A stretch of 64,000 nt of DNA from Campylobacter showae. GTDB taxonomy: Bacteria > Campylobacterota > Campylobacteria > Campylobacterales > Campylobacteraceae. The position numbers were made by a program, and so were the translations under genes. The notes beneath the pieces are model-generated. The model had not been told where the DNA came from, searched no databases, and worked only from the letters and a program-made list of their open reading frames with translations. The stretch is taken from positions 235,758-299,757 of the forward strand of contig NZ_UWOK01000002.1 of assembly GCF_900573985.1 (NCBI RefSeq), in the 5' to 3' direction. Positions 18,720 through 27,561 of the stretch are shown one piece after another. Positions within the stretch are counted from its first letter, which is position 1. Each line of letters starts with the position of its first letter.

Positions 18720-19085
18720 TCATTTATCAAATTTTAAGTATTTACTATCGCAATCTTCAAAATGATTATACTCGTTCATAGAATTTCCATAGTTTTGTAT
18801 GGCTATACTACCATTTTCATACACTCCGCCAATCTTTTTAAATTTTATGTAAAATCCACCTTCGCCGTTGCTTTTTATGCTTGATATATAGCCTTGTGAT
18901 TTTGTCTGATTATTCTCCACTATCTTGTAAAAATACTTCGCTTTATTGGTATTTTTTGCTATTTCTATTGAAATATTACAAGGCTCATTCTTGTAAATCC
19001 CCGTTAAATTTATATCTTTTGCGTAGGCATTATGTGTCATAAAGGCTAGCACCATAAAATAAAAAACAACTATCTTGTTTGTCAT
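18720..19085 (-). CDS. Secreted protein, immunity-like (121 aa)
   Basis: I choose MTNKIVVFYFMVLAF at 19085, preceded by GAGCGGATAG, over an upstream ATG at 19133 because it gives a proper signal peptide ending AYA. The mature part is about 100 residues with two cysteines (NEPCNISIEIA, HFEDCDSKYL). It resembles small beta-barrel inhibitors in length and composition but no family is recognised. It sits between the 163-aa immunity gene and a broken paralogue-like gene. Confidence 0.5.
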   Translation of the reverse strand: MTNKIVVFYFMVLAFMTHNAYAKDINLTGIYKNEPCNISIEIAKNTNKAKYFYKIVENNQTKSQGYISSIKSNGEGGFYIKFKKIGGVYENGSIAIQNYGNSMNEYNHFEDCDSKYLKFDK

Positions 19086-19135
19086 ATCTATCCGCTCTTT
19101 TTTAACCGCATTATATCTATTTAACAAAGGCAAAA

Positions 19136-19606
19136 CTATATCTTTTTGATCTTTCCATTCTCAAATTTATATTTTCTTTTATCTGATAGTTTTCCACTGC
19201 TTTTAAAATTTGGATCGCCATTGTTGATTAGTGCATTTTTGTGTGGTTTGTCTATTATTAAGATGCCTTCATTGGTGACTTCGAAAAATGGCACACTCGC
19301 ACACCAATCTATCTCGCCTTGAAATTTAACATTATTGTCCTCTTTCTTTTCAAAAATTCTCAAAGGTCCATGTCTACTGCAGGCTGAATAGTTTTGTATG
19401 TCTTGAAATATCCACACTTCACTTCGATTAAATTTGGTATAAAAGACCAAATTTGGTTCAAGCTCATATTCGCACTCTCTGCTATAAGTTTCTTCATCAT
19501 TTATGCTTATGGAGCATTTGTTGTCCTTGCTGTACGTTTCTATACTTAAGTTTTGAGCATTAGAAAATACGATAAAAAGTAGTGATAAAAATAAAAGTTT
19601 TTTCAT
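19136..19606 (-). CDS. Periplasmic immunity to the lytic transglycosylase tip
   Basis: Start taken at MKKLLFLSLLFIVFSNAQ, a clean signal peptide; an upstream ATG would only add MAIKVNF. The gene starts just inside the end of the 180-aa transglycosylase-type toxin gene, the standard toxin-immunity coupling. The mature part has four cysteines (KCSIS, SRECEYE, SACSRH, DWCASV), suggesting a disulphide-held periplasmic protein. Immunity to a wall-cleaving toxin in the periplasm fits; this is inferred. Confidence 0.6.
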   Translation of the reverse strand: MKKLLFLSLLFIVFSNAQNLSIETYSKDNKCSISINDEETYSRECEYELEPNLVFYTKFNRSEVWIFQDIQNYSACSRHGPLRIFEKKEDNNVKFQGEIDWCASVPFFEVTNEGILIIDKPHKNALINNGDPNFKSSGKLSDKRKYKFENGKIKKI

Positions 19607-19610
19607 AAAA

Positions 19611-20153
19611 TTAACCTTTATAGCCATTTTTCAGACCCTTTTCTAATTTTTCCTTAACTTTTGCTGCAGCTTCCTCTTTTGTAATGCTTCCATCCATGTT
19701 TTTGTCTAATCCTTTATTTGCTATATAGCTAGAACTACTAGAACTAAATAATACGTAATCATTCGATTTACCAATAGCTTTTGGATAAATAATTGCCATA
19801 TAAATGTCCTCTATGGTTTCAATTTTTCCAGCATAGGGCATAAAATATTTTTCAACATATTCAAGTTGTTCAACTTCAGACATATTTGCTAGTTTTGATG
19901 TAGTTGTACCTAAGCCAGCTGCTGTTGTTTCTAAAAATTGTATAAGTCCTATAGCACTAGCAACTGGATTTTTTATACTAGCTGAAAAAGTCTCACCTGT
20001 CTCAAAAGCCATACATGACATCAAAAAATGAGGATTTATTTTTAAATTTATACATATTTCTATAACTTTTTCCTTAAATTCTAAAGAAACTTTTTTACCC
20101 CAAGCAATTTTACTGTCTGTTTTTAAATCAACCCCAACCCCCCTCATCCCCAT
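19611..20153 (-). CDS. Displaced lytic transglycosylase toxin domain (180 aa)
   Basis: AFETGETFSASI gives the probable catalytic Glu51. ASAIGLIQFLETTAAGLGTT is the matching GLIQF block, and MAIIYPKAIGK and a calcium-loop-like DKNMDGSITKEEAAAKV end the domain. This is the SLT-type muramidase fold often used as a T6SS or phage tip, cutting peptidoglycan in the periplasm. No secretion domain is present. Upstream, in the next frame, lies a 95-bp copy of the full effector's MDKFISSFNDSKSLTR region; a 6-G tract at 20138-20143 (5 G in the intact gene) puts the two out of frame. A 5-G version would fuse them. Confidence 0.68.
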   Translation of the reverse strand: MGMRGVGVDLKTDSKIAWGKKVSLEFKEKVIEICINLKINPHFLMSCMAFETGETFSASIKNPVASAIGLIQFLETTAAGLGTTTSKLANMSEVEQLEYVEKYFMPYAGKIETIEDIYMAIIYPKAIGKSNDYVLFSSSSSSYIANKGLDKNMDGSITKEEAAAKVKEKLEKGLKNGYKG

Positions 20154-20233
20154 CCACCCACATACCCTTATCTACTCTGGTTAGACTCTTTGAGTCGTTA
20201 AACGAGCTTATGAATTTATCCATATTATCTTTA
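20139..20233 (-). repeat. 95-bp copy of effector internal segment
   Basis: Matches 24078-24172 of the 1431-aa effector gene at offset 3939 with only a few differences. It codes for MDKFISSFNDSKSLTR followed by the junction to the transglycosylase tip. It marks where that tip was once grafted on, or waits to be. Confidence 0.75.
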
Positions 20234-20245
20234 CATTATTTGGGT

Positions 20246-20944
20246 TTAGGCTTTTATCGCAGTATCCGCATTGCTTCCTATTATATTGCCTTCATCGTCA
20301 AGATAGATCTCTACGTCTTTATACTTTTCGTAAAATTTAGGAGCCAGAGTTTCATTGAGATATAGTTTGCCTTTTTCCGTTACAGCTACTACTATATTTT
20401 TTCCACTCCAGTCTTCAGGCTTATCCCAAGAGGTAGCAAAGTAGAAGGTGGCAAACCAGTCCGGATGATTGTCGTTTTCTTCGTCAGTTCTATCGAACCT
20501 TTTTTTATAAAAAAAGTTATCTCTAAAATACACCCAAGCTTCGTATTTGGAATTTCCGTAGTAAGACAAATTTGTAGGATAATCCGTTTGTTTATAATCG
20601 TCGTCATAGTCGCATAAGAAGTCTATGTATCCGGCTAGAAAAAGATTTCCTACTATACCTATGTATTCGCTTATGTAGGTTGGCTCTGGGGAGTCTATGT
20701 CGTAGTTGCTTTCGTTTTCTGACAAGTGGGGCATCATTTCGTCCGATTCATGCCTGGCAAACATTGTTATAGACTGAAGAAAATAGTATTCCATAAGTTC
20801 CAAAATATTAGCTTTTGTGGCATTTGGTATAGCATCCAGAAATACGCTCACAACTTCTTTTTCAAATATTTCATCACATTCATTAAAAACCTGATCATTC
20901 AATTCGCATATCATCTTGGCTGTTTTTATTTTCTTTCCCTTCAT
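20246..20944 (-). CDS. Acidic cytoplasmic immunity protein
   Basis: 232 aa from the ATG that overlaps the stop of the 501-aa toxin cassette as ATGA; an ATG 12 nt earlier is also possible. There is no signal peptide. It is strongly acidic (CDYDDDYKQTDYP, DRTDEENDNHPDW), typical of proteins that bind and block basic nuclease toxins. Immediate coupling to the swapped toxin tip makes it the likely cognate immunity, and its cytoplasmic location says that toxin acts in the cytoplasm. Confidence 0.62.
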   Translation of the reverse strand: MKGKKIKTAKMICELNDQVFNECDEIFEKEVVSVFLDAIPNATKANILELMEYYFLQSITMFARHESDEMMPHLSENESNYDIDSPEPTYISEYIGIVGNLFLAGYIDFLCDYDDDYKQTDYPTNLSYYGNSKYEAWVYFRDNFFYKKRFDRTDEENDNHPDWFATFYFATSWDKPEDWSGKNIVVAVTEKGKLYLNETLAPKFYEKYKDVEIYLDDEGNIIGSNADTAIKA

Positions 20945-22446
20945 TTTGGTTCCCATCCTTTTATATGTACTTTCCAGTCATGTTCTATTCCTTTGCCCTT
21001 GCCTATAGCGTCCATCTCTATCGTTTCTCCGCCACTCTTTGACCCTGTTCTATATTTTATAATAGTCTTTCCGTCATCCAGTTTATGCATTGTAATATCC
21101 TCTTTGGTTGTAATTTTGGTTTTTTTGTTTGTTATGGGGACTGATCTTTTTTCTATAAATTTAGATCCTTTGGAGATTCTTATCCAAAGCAAATCCAATT
21201 CTTTTTTATTATCAACAAGTCTTACTGAAGAATTTATATTTCTGGCACTTCCACCAATCTCTAATCTCCTAAATATCCCCACTATCTCTTCCCTAGTTAA
21301 ACTCTTAAACAGCCTTGTATCTTTTACGTACTTAACTATCTTTGGTGCGTTTTTTTGCGCAAATCTCGCAGCGCCGGGAAGAGCAAAGAAATCATCCTCT
21401 AAAGGCGGATCTTCGTCTTCTATATTAAATAAAATTTCATCCTTAGGAACTAGTATCTCTATATAGTCGCCGCTATCGTCTTTGGTTTCTATTCTTAAGA
21501 CGTTATAGTTTTCATCCTCTTTATTTATATCCACCCTCATATGAGTCTTACCGTAGTTTGTATTAAACTGGAATTTAGCTTCATTCGTATCTTTGGACTT
21601 ATCGTTTTGTTGATTGTTTTTGTTTGTTTGCTTGCCTTTATCGTCTTTGCCTTTGTTTTCTTCGTCTTTCTTCTCTTTATCTTTAAGAGCGGCAAAGAAT
21701 ATTATACTATGTCCTCCTTGTTTTAGCTTTGCTAGGTCGTCTTTGGTTACTACCTTTGATATTTGGATCGTTATTTCTTTACCTTTTATTAGACCGTCTT
21801 CTTTGTTTGATTTATTATCTTGCCCTTCGTTACTTTGTTTGTCTTTTTTATTCTTTAGGGGTATGACGTCTTTAGGATTTGATTTAGATACTTCGTTATA
21901 CTCTATGCTCTTTATTACCTTATATCCCCATACTACCTCTTTATACTTTTTGTTATCGTTTCCTTGCTCGTCTTTTTCTTCTTGTTTGTATATGGCTTTT
22001 AGGGTTATGTCTTCATTTGTTTTAAACGGATACTCGTTATCTGAGATAACGTTTATTATGTTACTAGTTATATCCCTTAGAGAGGTTTTTCTTAGGTAGC
22101 AAAAGCTTTGGCTATTCTTATCTTTATAGCTTAGAGATATTACTGCAGTATCCGAGCGTTTATGTATATCTTTGGTAGTATGGGTTTTACTTAGGTCGTT
22201 TGAATATATTATGAGCTTGGTATCTTTTTTGTTATCTTTATCTATGGGGATATTAAATTTAGCCGTATATGAGTTTTTAAATAAGGAGTCTTGGTTTTTT
22301 ACCAAAGACGAGCTTTCATATGCCGTTTTATTAGAGCAGTTATGAAGATATACCTTATCTATATCGGTAGCTTCTCCGTTTTCGTTTTCGATGATGAGAT
22401 CTTGCAAGGTAAGGGCGAAGTTTGAGTTTGAGTAAGAAGTAGGCAT
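20941..22446 (-). CDS. Orphan effector cassette with alternative C-terminal toxin
   Basis: 501 aa. Residues 1-307 are identical to about 695-1002 of the 1431-aa effector; the start is that protein's internal Met in MPTSYSNSNF. From about 308 it changes to a new tail with DDFFALPGAARFAQKNAPKI, then KKELDLLWIRISKG and a final GIEHDWKVHIKGWEPK. The tail is basic and compact, as in nuclease toxin tips, but I cannot name the family. It has no N-terminal delivery region. The ribosome site (GAAGAGGAG) comes from the end of the upstream immunity gene. Likely a silent tip that can recombine into the full effector through the shared 925 bp. Confidence 0.72.
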   Translation of the reverse strand: MPTSYSNSNFALTLQDLIIENENGEATDIDKVYLHNCSNKTAYESSSLVKNQDSLFKNSYTAKFNIPIDKDNKKDTKLIIYSNDLSKTHTTKDIHKRSDTAVISLSYKDKNSQSFCYLRKTSLRDITSNIINVISDNEYPFKTNEDITLKAIYKQEEKDEQGNDNKKYKEVVWGYKVIKSIEYNEVSKSNPKDVIPLKNKKDKQSNEGQDNKSNKEDGLIKGKEITIQISKVVTKDDLAKLKQGGHSIIFFAALKDKEKKDEENKGKDDKGKQTNKNNQQNDKSKDTNEAKFQFNTNYGKTHMRVDINKEDENYNVLRIETKDDSGDYIEILVPKDEILFNIEDEDPPLEDDFFALPGAARFAQKNAPKIVKYVKDTRLFKSLTREEIVGIFRRLEIGGSARNINSSVRLVDNKKELDLLWIRISKGSKFIEKRSVPITNKKTKITTKEDITMHKLDDGKTIIKYRTGSKSGGETIEMDAIGKGKGIEHDWKVHIKGWEPK

Positions 22447-22447
22447 A
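21523..22447 (-). repeat. 925-bp direct repeat, copy A
   Basis: Identical as far as I can read to 24556-25480 (offset 3033, same strand). It covers the shared module of the orphan cassette. Lack of divergence means recent duplication or ongoing gene conversion. Confidence 0.88.
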
Positions 22448-23254
22448 CTACTCCTCTTCTTCCTTTCTATCCTCAGGCAACACTAGATGACCATTTTCGT
22501 CTATTAGGGAGTATTGAACCAATACTATATAGAGTAGATCATGTATTTTGTATCTATCAAAATCACCGGTATAGTTATCATATTTTCTTAAAAACTCGGC
22601 ATAAGGCTTATCGTCCGTCTTTTTAATGTCATTTAATCCTACTTCGGAATAAAGTATAGGCACATACTTTAAGGTATCTTCAAATACCTCTTTAAAATAC
22701 TCATAGTCTTCATCGTAAATTCTCTCAAACAGCTCTTGATCGTTTTTATAAAGCATTAAGGCTAGTTTAGCCGTATAGCTTCTATAGTATGATCTAGTGC
22801 AATGAATAGCGCCTGATATACTAAAATTATCTTTAAACTGCACCCTAAAATCTTTAGAGTACTCATTTATACACTCTTTTTGAGTTTTAGCTATCCTCTC
22901 TCTGGCTATCTTTTGGGCTTTATCTTTTAGCTTAAGATTTTCTTTAATGATTAGATTATAAAGATCGCTAAAGTAGTTATCTCTAAAGGCGGTGGTTCTT
23001 GACTGGCATATAAAGTCTTCTAAAGAGTACTCTTTAAATTTATATTTTCCTTTGTCATCATAGCATTTAAAGCTGGGAGGTATCTTAGTGCCATAGTAGT
23101 TAGTTAGGTAGTCTCCGTCAAATGAAACACCGCCATTAACTTGCTCATAATCATCACTAGCTTTTTCACTAGCCTTACCAGGCATTAAAGGCTCGAATGG
23201 ATATAAATTTTGCCCTATACATACTAATGCTAGTAGTAAAATTTTAAATTTCAT
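22448..23254 (-). CDS. Periplasmic LprI-like immunity to the GH19 effector
   Basis: 268 aa with signal peptide MKFKILLLALVCIGQNLYP. Shared motifs with the orphan copy at 14871: EPLMPGKASEKAS, PPSFKC, SLEDFICQS, DNYFSDLYN, KTQKEC and a long conserved C-terminus ending EDRKEEEE. The cysteine spacing and DxxLxxxY pattern resemble LprI-like lysozyme inhibitors. Direct position behind an effector with a GH19 glycosidase tip makes lysozyme inhibition in the periplasm the natural role. Family call is by pattern, immunity by context. Confidence 0.7.
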   Translation of the reverse strand: MKFKILLLALVCIGQNLYPFEPLMPGKASEKASDDYEQVNGGVSFDGDYLTNYYGTKIPPSFKCYDDKGKYKFKEYSLEDFICQSRTTAFRDNYFSDLYNLIIKENLKLKDKAQKIARERIAKTQKECINEYSKDFRVQFKDNFSISGAIHCTRSYYRSYTAKLALMLYKNDQELFERIYDEDYEYFKEVFEDTLKYVPILYSEVGLNDIKKTDDKPYAEFLRKYDNYTGDFDRYKIHDLLYIVLVQYSLIDENGHLVLPEDRKEEEE

Positions 23255-23265
23255 CTCTTATCCTT

Positions 23266-26200
23266 TTATTTAAATTTTTTAAATATATTTGCTTCTCTTA
23301 TGCGTTTATAAGAATTTACTCTTTCTGTTCTATTTTCTTTGCTTGTGCCCCCATTTATTCTATTTGTTATCTTATTTACTACGCTCTCATTGTCTGAATC
23401 CGATTTACTTTCGTCTGCTATATCATAAAGTCTTTTATATTTATATATCCAAAAAAATGCAGCCGACATAAAAGCATAGGTTATATTTTCGGCTATTAGT
23501 TGCGGTTTGTCTACGAAATTTACTTCATCATCTACCAATTTCATTTTATGTGCGTATTCATTAAAATCGTTATATATTCTTCTACCCGTTATTTGTATCA
23601 TTCCTCTACCTCTATACTTCCAGCCGTCGCCTTCTTGGGTATTGCCTAATTTATATCCTTCTCCTCTATTTTCATCGGCATATATAATATTGGCTATTAT
23701 TTCCTGATTAGCTTTTTGAGTAATTATTTTTTTCTTTCCTTCAAATTTTTCCTTTCTGCCATATTGCTCAGCTTCATCCGGATGATTTTTAAAGTAAGAA
23801 AAACTCATAAGACCTTTCGCGCTATAGTTTAAACTCTCCGTTAGTTCGTGGAAACTACTTCCTACCTCTACCACGCACTGCCCAAAGAAATGCTCCAGCC
23901 TATGTCTAGTATCAAGCTTATATTTGATATACATCTGTACTCCGTCCGCGTCTCTTCTGTTTAGCTCATCTACCATCTCTTGCAGGATATATTCTTGATC
24001 TGCTTTTATATCGGTAAATACCTGCTTTAACATACTTAGCGTAAAAGGATAGTCTTTTATATCTATTAAAACCTTTACCCCCTCATCCCCATCTTCCCAC
24101 ATACCCTTATCTACTCTGGTTAGACTCTTTGAGTCGTTAAACGAGCTTATGAATTTATCCATATTGTCTTTGCTTAGTAGATTGATGCCGTATTTGGTAT
24201 CTTGGTTTATGTTTGTTTGATCTGTTTGGGATTGGAGTATGTTTGTATTGCTTTGGTTTTGAATATTTGACGGATTTTCTTCGTCTATATAAATTTGATA
24301 GTTCTTATTTGTCTTCTCATCGCTTTTTAACTCTTTACTTAGTTTATCGTCCTCATATATCTTTATATCCTGTACTTGATCTATATTTTTATTTATGTAG
24401 TAGTATCCGTCTTTTATGTTTTTACTCTCTTCTTTGTTTTTATTTACTAAGACGTCATCATGTCTTAGGCTAGCTTTAAATGACTTTTCTTTTATAGCAT
24501 GCTCAAACTCATATATGAGTACTCTATCGTCTTTAAATTTGATATATAGAGGTATCTTTATATCCACCCTCATATGAGTCTTACCGTAGTTTGTATTAAA
24601 CTGGAATTTAGCTTCATTCGTATCTTTGGACTTATCGTTTTGTTGATTGTTTTTGTTTGTTTGCTTGCCTTTATCGTCTTTGCCTTTGTTTTCTTCGTCT
24701 TTCTTCTCTTTATCTTTAAGAGCGGCAAAGAATATTATACTATGTCCTCCTTGTTTTAGCTTTGCTAGGTCGTCTTTGGTTACTACCTTTGATATTTGGA
24801 TCGTTATTTCTTTACCTTTTATTAGACCGTCTTCTTTGTTTGATTTATTATCTTGCCCTTCGTTACTTTGTTTGTCTTTTTTATTCTTTAGGGGTATGAC
24901 GTCTTTAGGATTTGATTTAGATACTTCGTTATACTCTATGCTCTTTATTACCTTATATCCCCATACTACCTCTTTATACTTTTTGTTATCGTTTCCTTGC
25001 TCGTCTTTTTCTTCTTGTTTGTATATGGCTTTTAGGGTTATGTCTTCATTTGTTTTAAACGGATACTCGTTATCTGAGATAACGTTTATTATGTTACTAG
25101 TTATATCCCTTAGAGAGGTTTTTCTTAGGTAGCAAAAGCTTTGGCTATTCTTATCTTTATAGCTTAGAGATATTACTGCAGTATCCGAGCGTTTATGTAT
25201 ATCTTTGGTAGTATGGGTTTTACTTAGGTCGTTTGAATATATTATGAGCTTGGTATCTTTTTTGTTATCTTTATCTATGGGGATATTAAATTTAGCCGTA
25301 TATGAGTTTTTAAATAAGGAGTCTTGGTTTTTTACCAAAGACGAGCTTTCATATGCCGTTTTATTAGAGCAGTTATGAAGATATACCTTATCTATATCGG
25401 TAGCTTCTCCGTTTTCGTTTTCGATGATGAGATCTTGCAAGGTAAGGGCGAAGTTTGAGTTTGAGTAAGAAGTAGGCATAGCTTCGTTTCCGTAAGCAAG
25501 AAGAAGCTTCATATCAAACATAGCTGAAGCCTTATCGTCTCTAAGGGTAAAGTTGTTTTCCTTAGCGAAATTTAGGAGGGTGAAATTTAGATAGTTAGGA
25601 CTATGGGACGAGGTTTGATTTGAGACTAAATTTGAGTCGTTAGAACCGAGGTTGCCGCTTTGTTTAAAGCAACCAATCTCTATCATGCCCTCTTTTAGCT
25701 TATACTCTATCTCTTCTTCATCCCTTCTAATAGACGTAAAGTACGGGTTTTTCGGTTTGGTTTTATCGTTTGAAGAATTTTTGTCTTCTTTACCGTTTGC
25801 TTCGCTTTTGTTTTCATTATAGCCACTATCTTCGCTTCGGTAAAGAGTTACCGTATCGCTTGAAGCAAATTTACCCGTAAAAGGATCAAGGGACTCGCTG
25901 CTTGTTTTAGCGTTTTTAAATTTTATCTCTTCGGTAGTAGAGACGCTTGGACTTTGGGCGGTATGATCGGTATTTGAGTTTTCATAGGGATTAAATATAA
26001 AATCCGTAAGTAGTAGCTCGCATAAATTTACCTTACCGTAGTTAGCCCTGCTTGGATTTAGCTCTTTTGGATTTAGCTCGCTACAATCAAACGGGGTTTG
26101 GCTAGCTAGCACTATGGTAAAGTTGCTCTTTTTGGGTTGGAAAATTTTAATAGGAGTAGCGGTCTTAATAGGGCAAAGTATGAGTATATTTTCTTGTTTA

Positions 26201-27561
26201 TATAGCTCTTCTTCTCTTTTTCTTAAGAGCTTGTTTATCCTTGAAGCGTTAGACCCGGCTGCTAGGGTTAGGTTTATGCAGTAGATGTTTTCTAAGCTAA
26301 AGGTTTTAGAGGTATGAGAGCTTAAGAGAGAATTTAGCTTGTCTGCAAAAGGTTTAAACAGTGCTTCTTGTTTTGAGGTGGATGCGTCGCCCGGTTCTGC
26401 GCCGGATTTGCTTAAGCTCGGATCTTGTTTTTCTGAGCTTAAGTTTTTATTTGAGGAGCCGTTATTTAAATTAGGCGCGACGCTACCGGCCGTATTTGGC
26501 TTTAATTTATTTGTCTCGTAGGTTTTTATAAACTCTAGACATGTGGCTTCTTCTACGCCTTCTTTGTCTCCTTCGTCTTTTTTGGGATATTTTATCTTTG
26601 TTACGTTTAAATGGCTAAATACGTCTATACACTCGCTAAAGCCGATATGCTCCGTACCGACCGGAGTTAAATTTGAAGCGCTAAAGTCGGCTTGGTTGCC
26701 TAAAGAAGAAGATAGGTTGTTTAAATTTTCATTATATGCGTCATACTCAAAAAGACCGAATCTGGTTGAAATCCTCTCTCTTATTTTATTGAATTTATCG
26801 CCCCTTTTTCCATCAAAGCTTTCATAAGCTAGCCAGTACCAAGCTCTAAAACGACTTTTACTCTTGATGTAAGTTACCAAAGACGCATTTAGTTCTTTTT
26901 TATCGCTAAGATAAAGAAGTGCTAAAAGAGCTACGTGTTCTTTGCTAGGAGCTCTTGATTGCCCGCTAAGCAAGGCGGCTTGGTTATTGCTAGAGGCGGC
27001 AAGCGCAACTTCTCCTAATTTTCCAAGAGGAGAGCCGCTTAGCTTTTCATTTATCTCCCGGACGAGGGGTTTTAGCTTTTGCTCAAGGATAAAGCATTTT
27101 TGATCCTCGGAGGTAAATTTAAACTCCGGCAAAGAGTTTTTGGCTTCACCAGTCTGAAGATGCGAGTTTTTAGACGAAGAGGACGAGAGAGATTTATCTG
27201 AATTCGAGCTTGACGTCTGTTTTTTAGCCGGAGATTTTGAGGTCGTTTTTGAGTCCTCTGCGGCTTTATTTATATTTTCATAAAGCAAGGCGGCGTTTTC
27301 CGATTCCAATTTTGTTTCGTCCGGCTTAAAGTCTGCTATGGCTTTTTTTACCGCACCGATAAGCTCCTTGTTTTTCTCTTTCCCATAAATTTGATCGCAT
27401 ATCGTATCGATATCGTCTTTTAGACTAAAGCCGTAGCCTATAAACGGTTTGTCCTTTAGAAAAAAGATATTATTTGTATCGACGGAGTCTTCGTATCGTA
27501 GTTTTATAAGCTCTATTAAATCTTCTTTGAAATTCGTATGGTTTCTAGGGGTTATAGGCAC
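23266..27561 (-). CDS. T6SS effector with GH19 lysozyme/chitinase tip (1431 aa)
   Basis: C-terminal residues about 1220-1431 form a GH19-type domain: FFGQCVVEVGSSFHEL (Glu1232 as likely acid), SLNYSAKGL, GWKYRGRGMIQITGR, and RINGGTSKENR. It should cut peptidoglycan glycan strands in the target periplasm. The N-terminus (1-300) has IGYGFSLKDD at 41-50 and SRFRAWYWLAYES with RISTRFGLFEYD near 235-275, recalling a pesticin/T4-lysozyme-like fold, although the Thr usual before GYG is Phe. The centre (about 695-1002) is the exchange module repeated downstream; a low-complexity lysine/asparagine linker lies inside it. First gene of the right array; promoter expected upstream of 27561. Confidence 0.82.
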   Translation of the reverse strand: MPITPRNHTNFKEDLIELIKLRYEDSVDTNNIFFLKDKPFIGYGFSLKDDIDTICDQIYGKEKNKELIGAVKKAIADFKPDETKLESENAALLYENINKAAEDSKTTSKSPAKKQTSSSNSDKSLSSSSSKNSHLQTGEAKNSLPEFKFTSEDQKCFILEQKLKPLVREINEKLSGSPLGKLGEVALAASSNNQAALLSGQSRAPSKEHVALLALLYLSDKKELNASLVTYIKSKSRFRAWYWLAYESFDGKRGDKFNKIRERISTRFGLFEYDAYNENLNNLSSSLGNQADFSASNLTPVGTEHIGFSECIDVFSHLNVTKIKYPKKDEGDKEGVEEATCLEFIKTYETNKLKPNTAGSVAPNLNNGSSNKNLSSEKQDPSLSKSGAEPGDASTSKQEALFKPFADKLNSLLSSHTSKTFSLENIYCINLTLAAGSNASRINKLLRKREEELYKQENILILCPIKTATPIKIFQPKKSNFTIVLASQTPFDCSELNPKELNPSRANYGKVNLCELLLTDFIFNPYENSNTDHTAQSPSVSTTEEIKFKNAKTSSESLDPFTGKFASSDTVTLYRSEDSGYNENKSEANGKEDKNSSNDKTKPKNPYFTSIRRDEEEIEYKLKEGMIEIGCFKQSGNLGSNDSNLVSNQTSSHSPNYLNFTLLNFAKENNFTLRDDKASAMFDMKLLLAYGNEAMPTSYSNSNFALTLQDLIIENENGEATDIDKVYLHNCSNKTAYESSSLVKNQDSLFKNSYTAKFNIPIDKDNKKDTKLIIYSNDLSKTHTTKDIHKRSDTAVISLSYKDKNSQSFCYLRKTSLRDITSNIINVISDNEYPFKTNEDITLKAIYKQEEKDEQGNDNKKYKEVVWGYKVIKSIEYNEVSKSNPKDVIPLKNKKDKQSNEGQDNKSNKEDGLIKGKEITIQISKVVTKDDLAKLKQGGHSIIFFAALKDKEKKDEENKGKDDKGKQTNKNNQQNDKSKDTNEAKFQFNTNYGKTHMRVDIKIPLYIKFKDDRVLIYEFEHAIKEKSFKASLRHDDVLVNKNKEESKNIKDGYYYINKNIDQVQDIKIYEDDKLSKELKSDEKTNKNYQIYIDEENPSNIQNQSNTNILQSQTDQTNINQDTKYGINLLSKDNMDKFISSFNDSKSLTRVDKGMWEDGDEGVKVLIDIKDYPFTLSMLKQVFTDIKADQEYILQEMVDELNRRDADGVQMYIKYKLDTRHRLEHFFGQCVVEVGSSFHELTESLNYSAKGLMSFSYFKNHPDEAEQYGRKEKFEGKKKIITQKANQEIIANIIYADENRGEGYKLGNTQEGDGWKYRGRGMIQITGRRIYNDFNEYAHKMKLVDDEVNFVDKPQLIAENITYAFMSAAFFWIYKYKRLYDIADESKSDSDNESVVNKITNRINGGTSKENRTERVNSYKRIREANIFKKFK
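24078..24172 (-). repeat. Source copy of the 95-bp segment
   Basis: Lies between the shared module and the GH19 tip and holds a 5-G tract at 24078-24082 where the copy at 20139 has 6. Reading frame intact here. Confidence 0.72.
24556..25480 (-). repeat. 925-bp direct repeat, copy B
   Basis: Effector-internal copy of the repeat at 21523-22447. Recombination between the copies would delete 3 kb, including the GH19 tip and its immunity gene, and place the alternative tip on the full effector body. Confidence 0.88.

Noticed and set aside
21614..22099. 161-aa plus-strand frame opposite the toxin cassette (also at 24647-25132)
   Set aside because: Antisense shadow of a lysine/asparagine-rich coding region; identical in both repeat copies only because the DNA is repeated.
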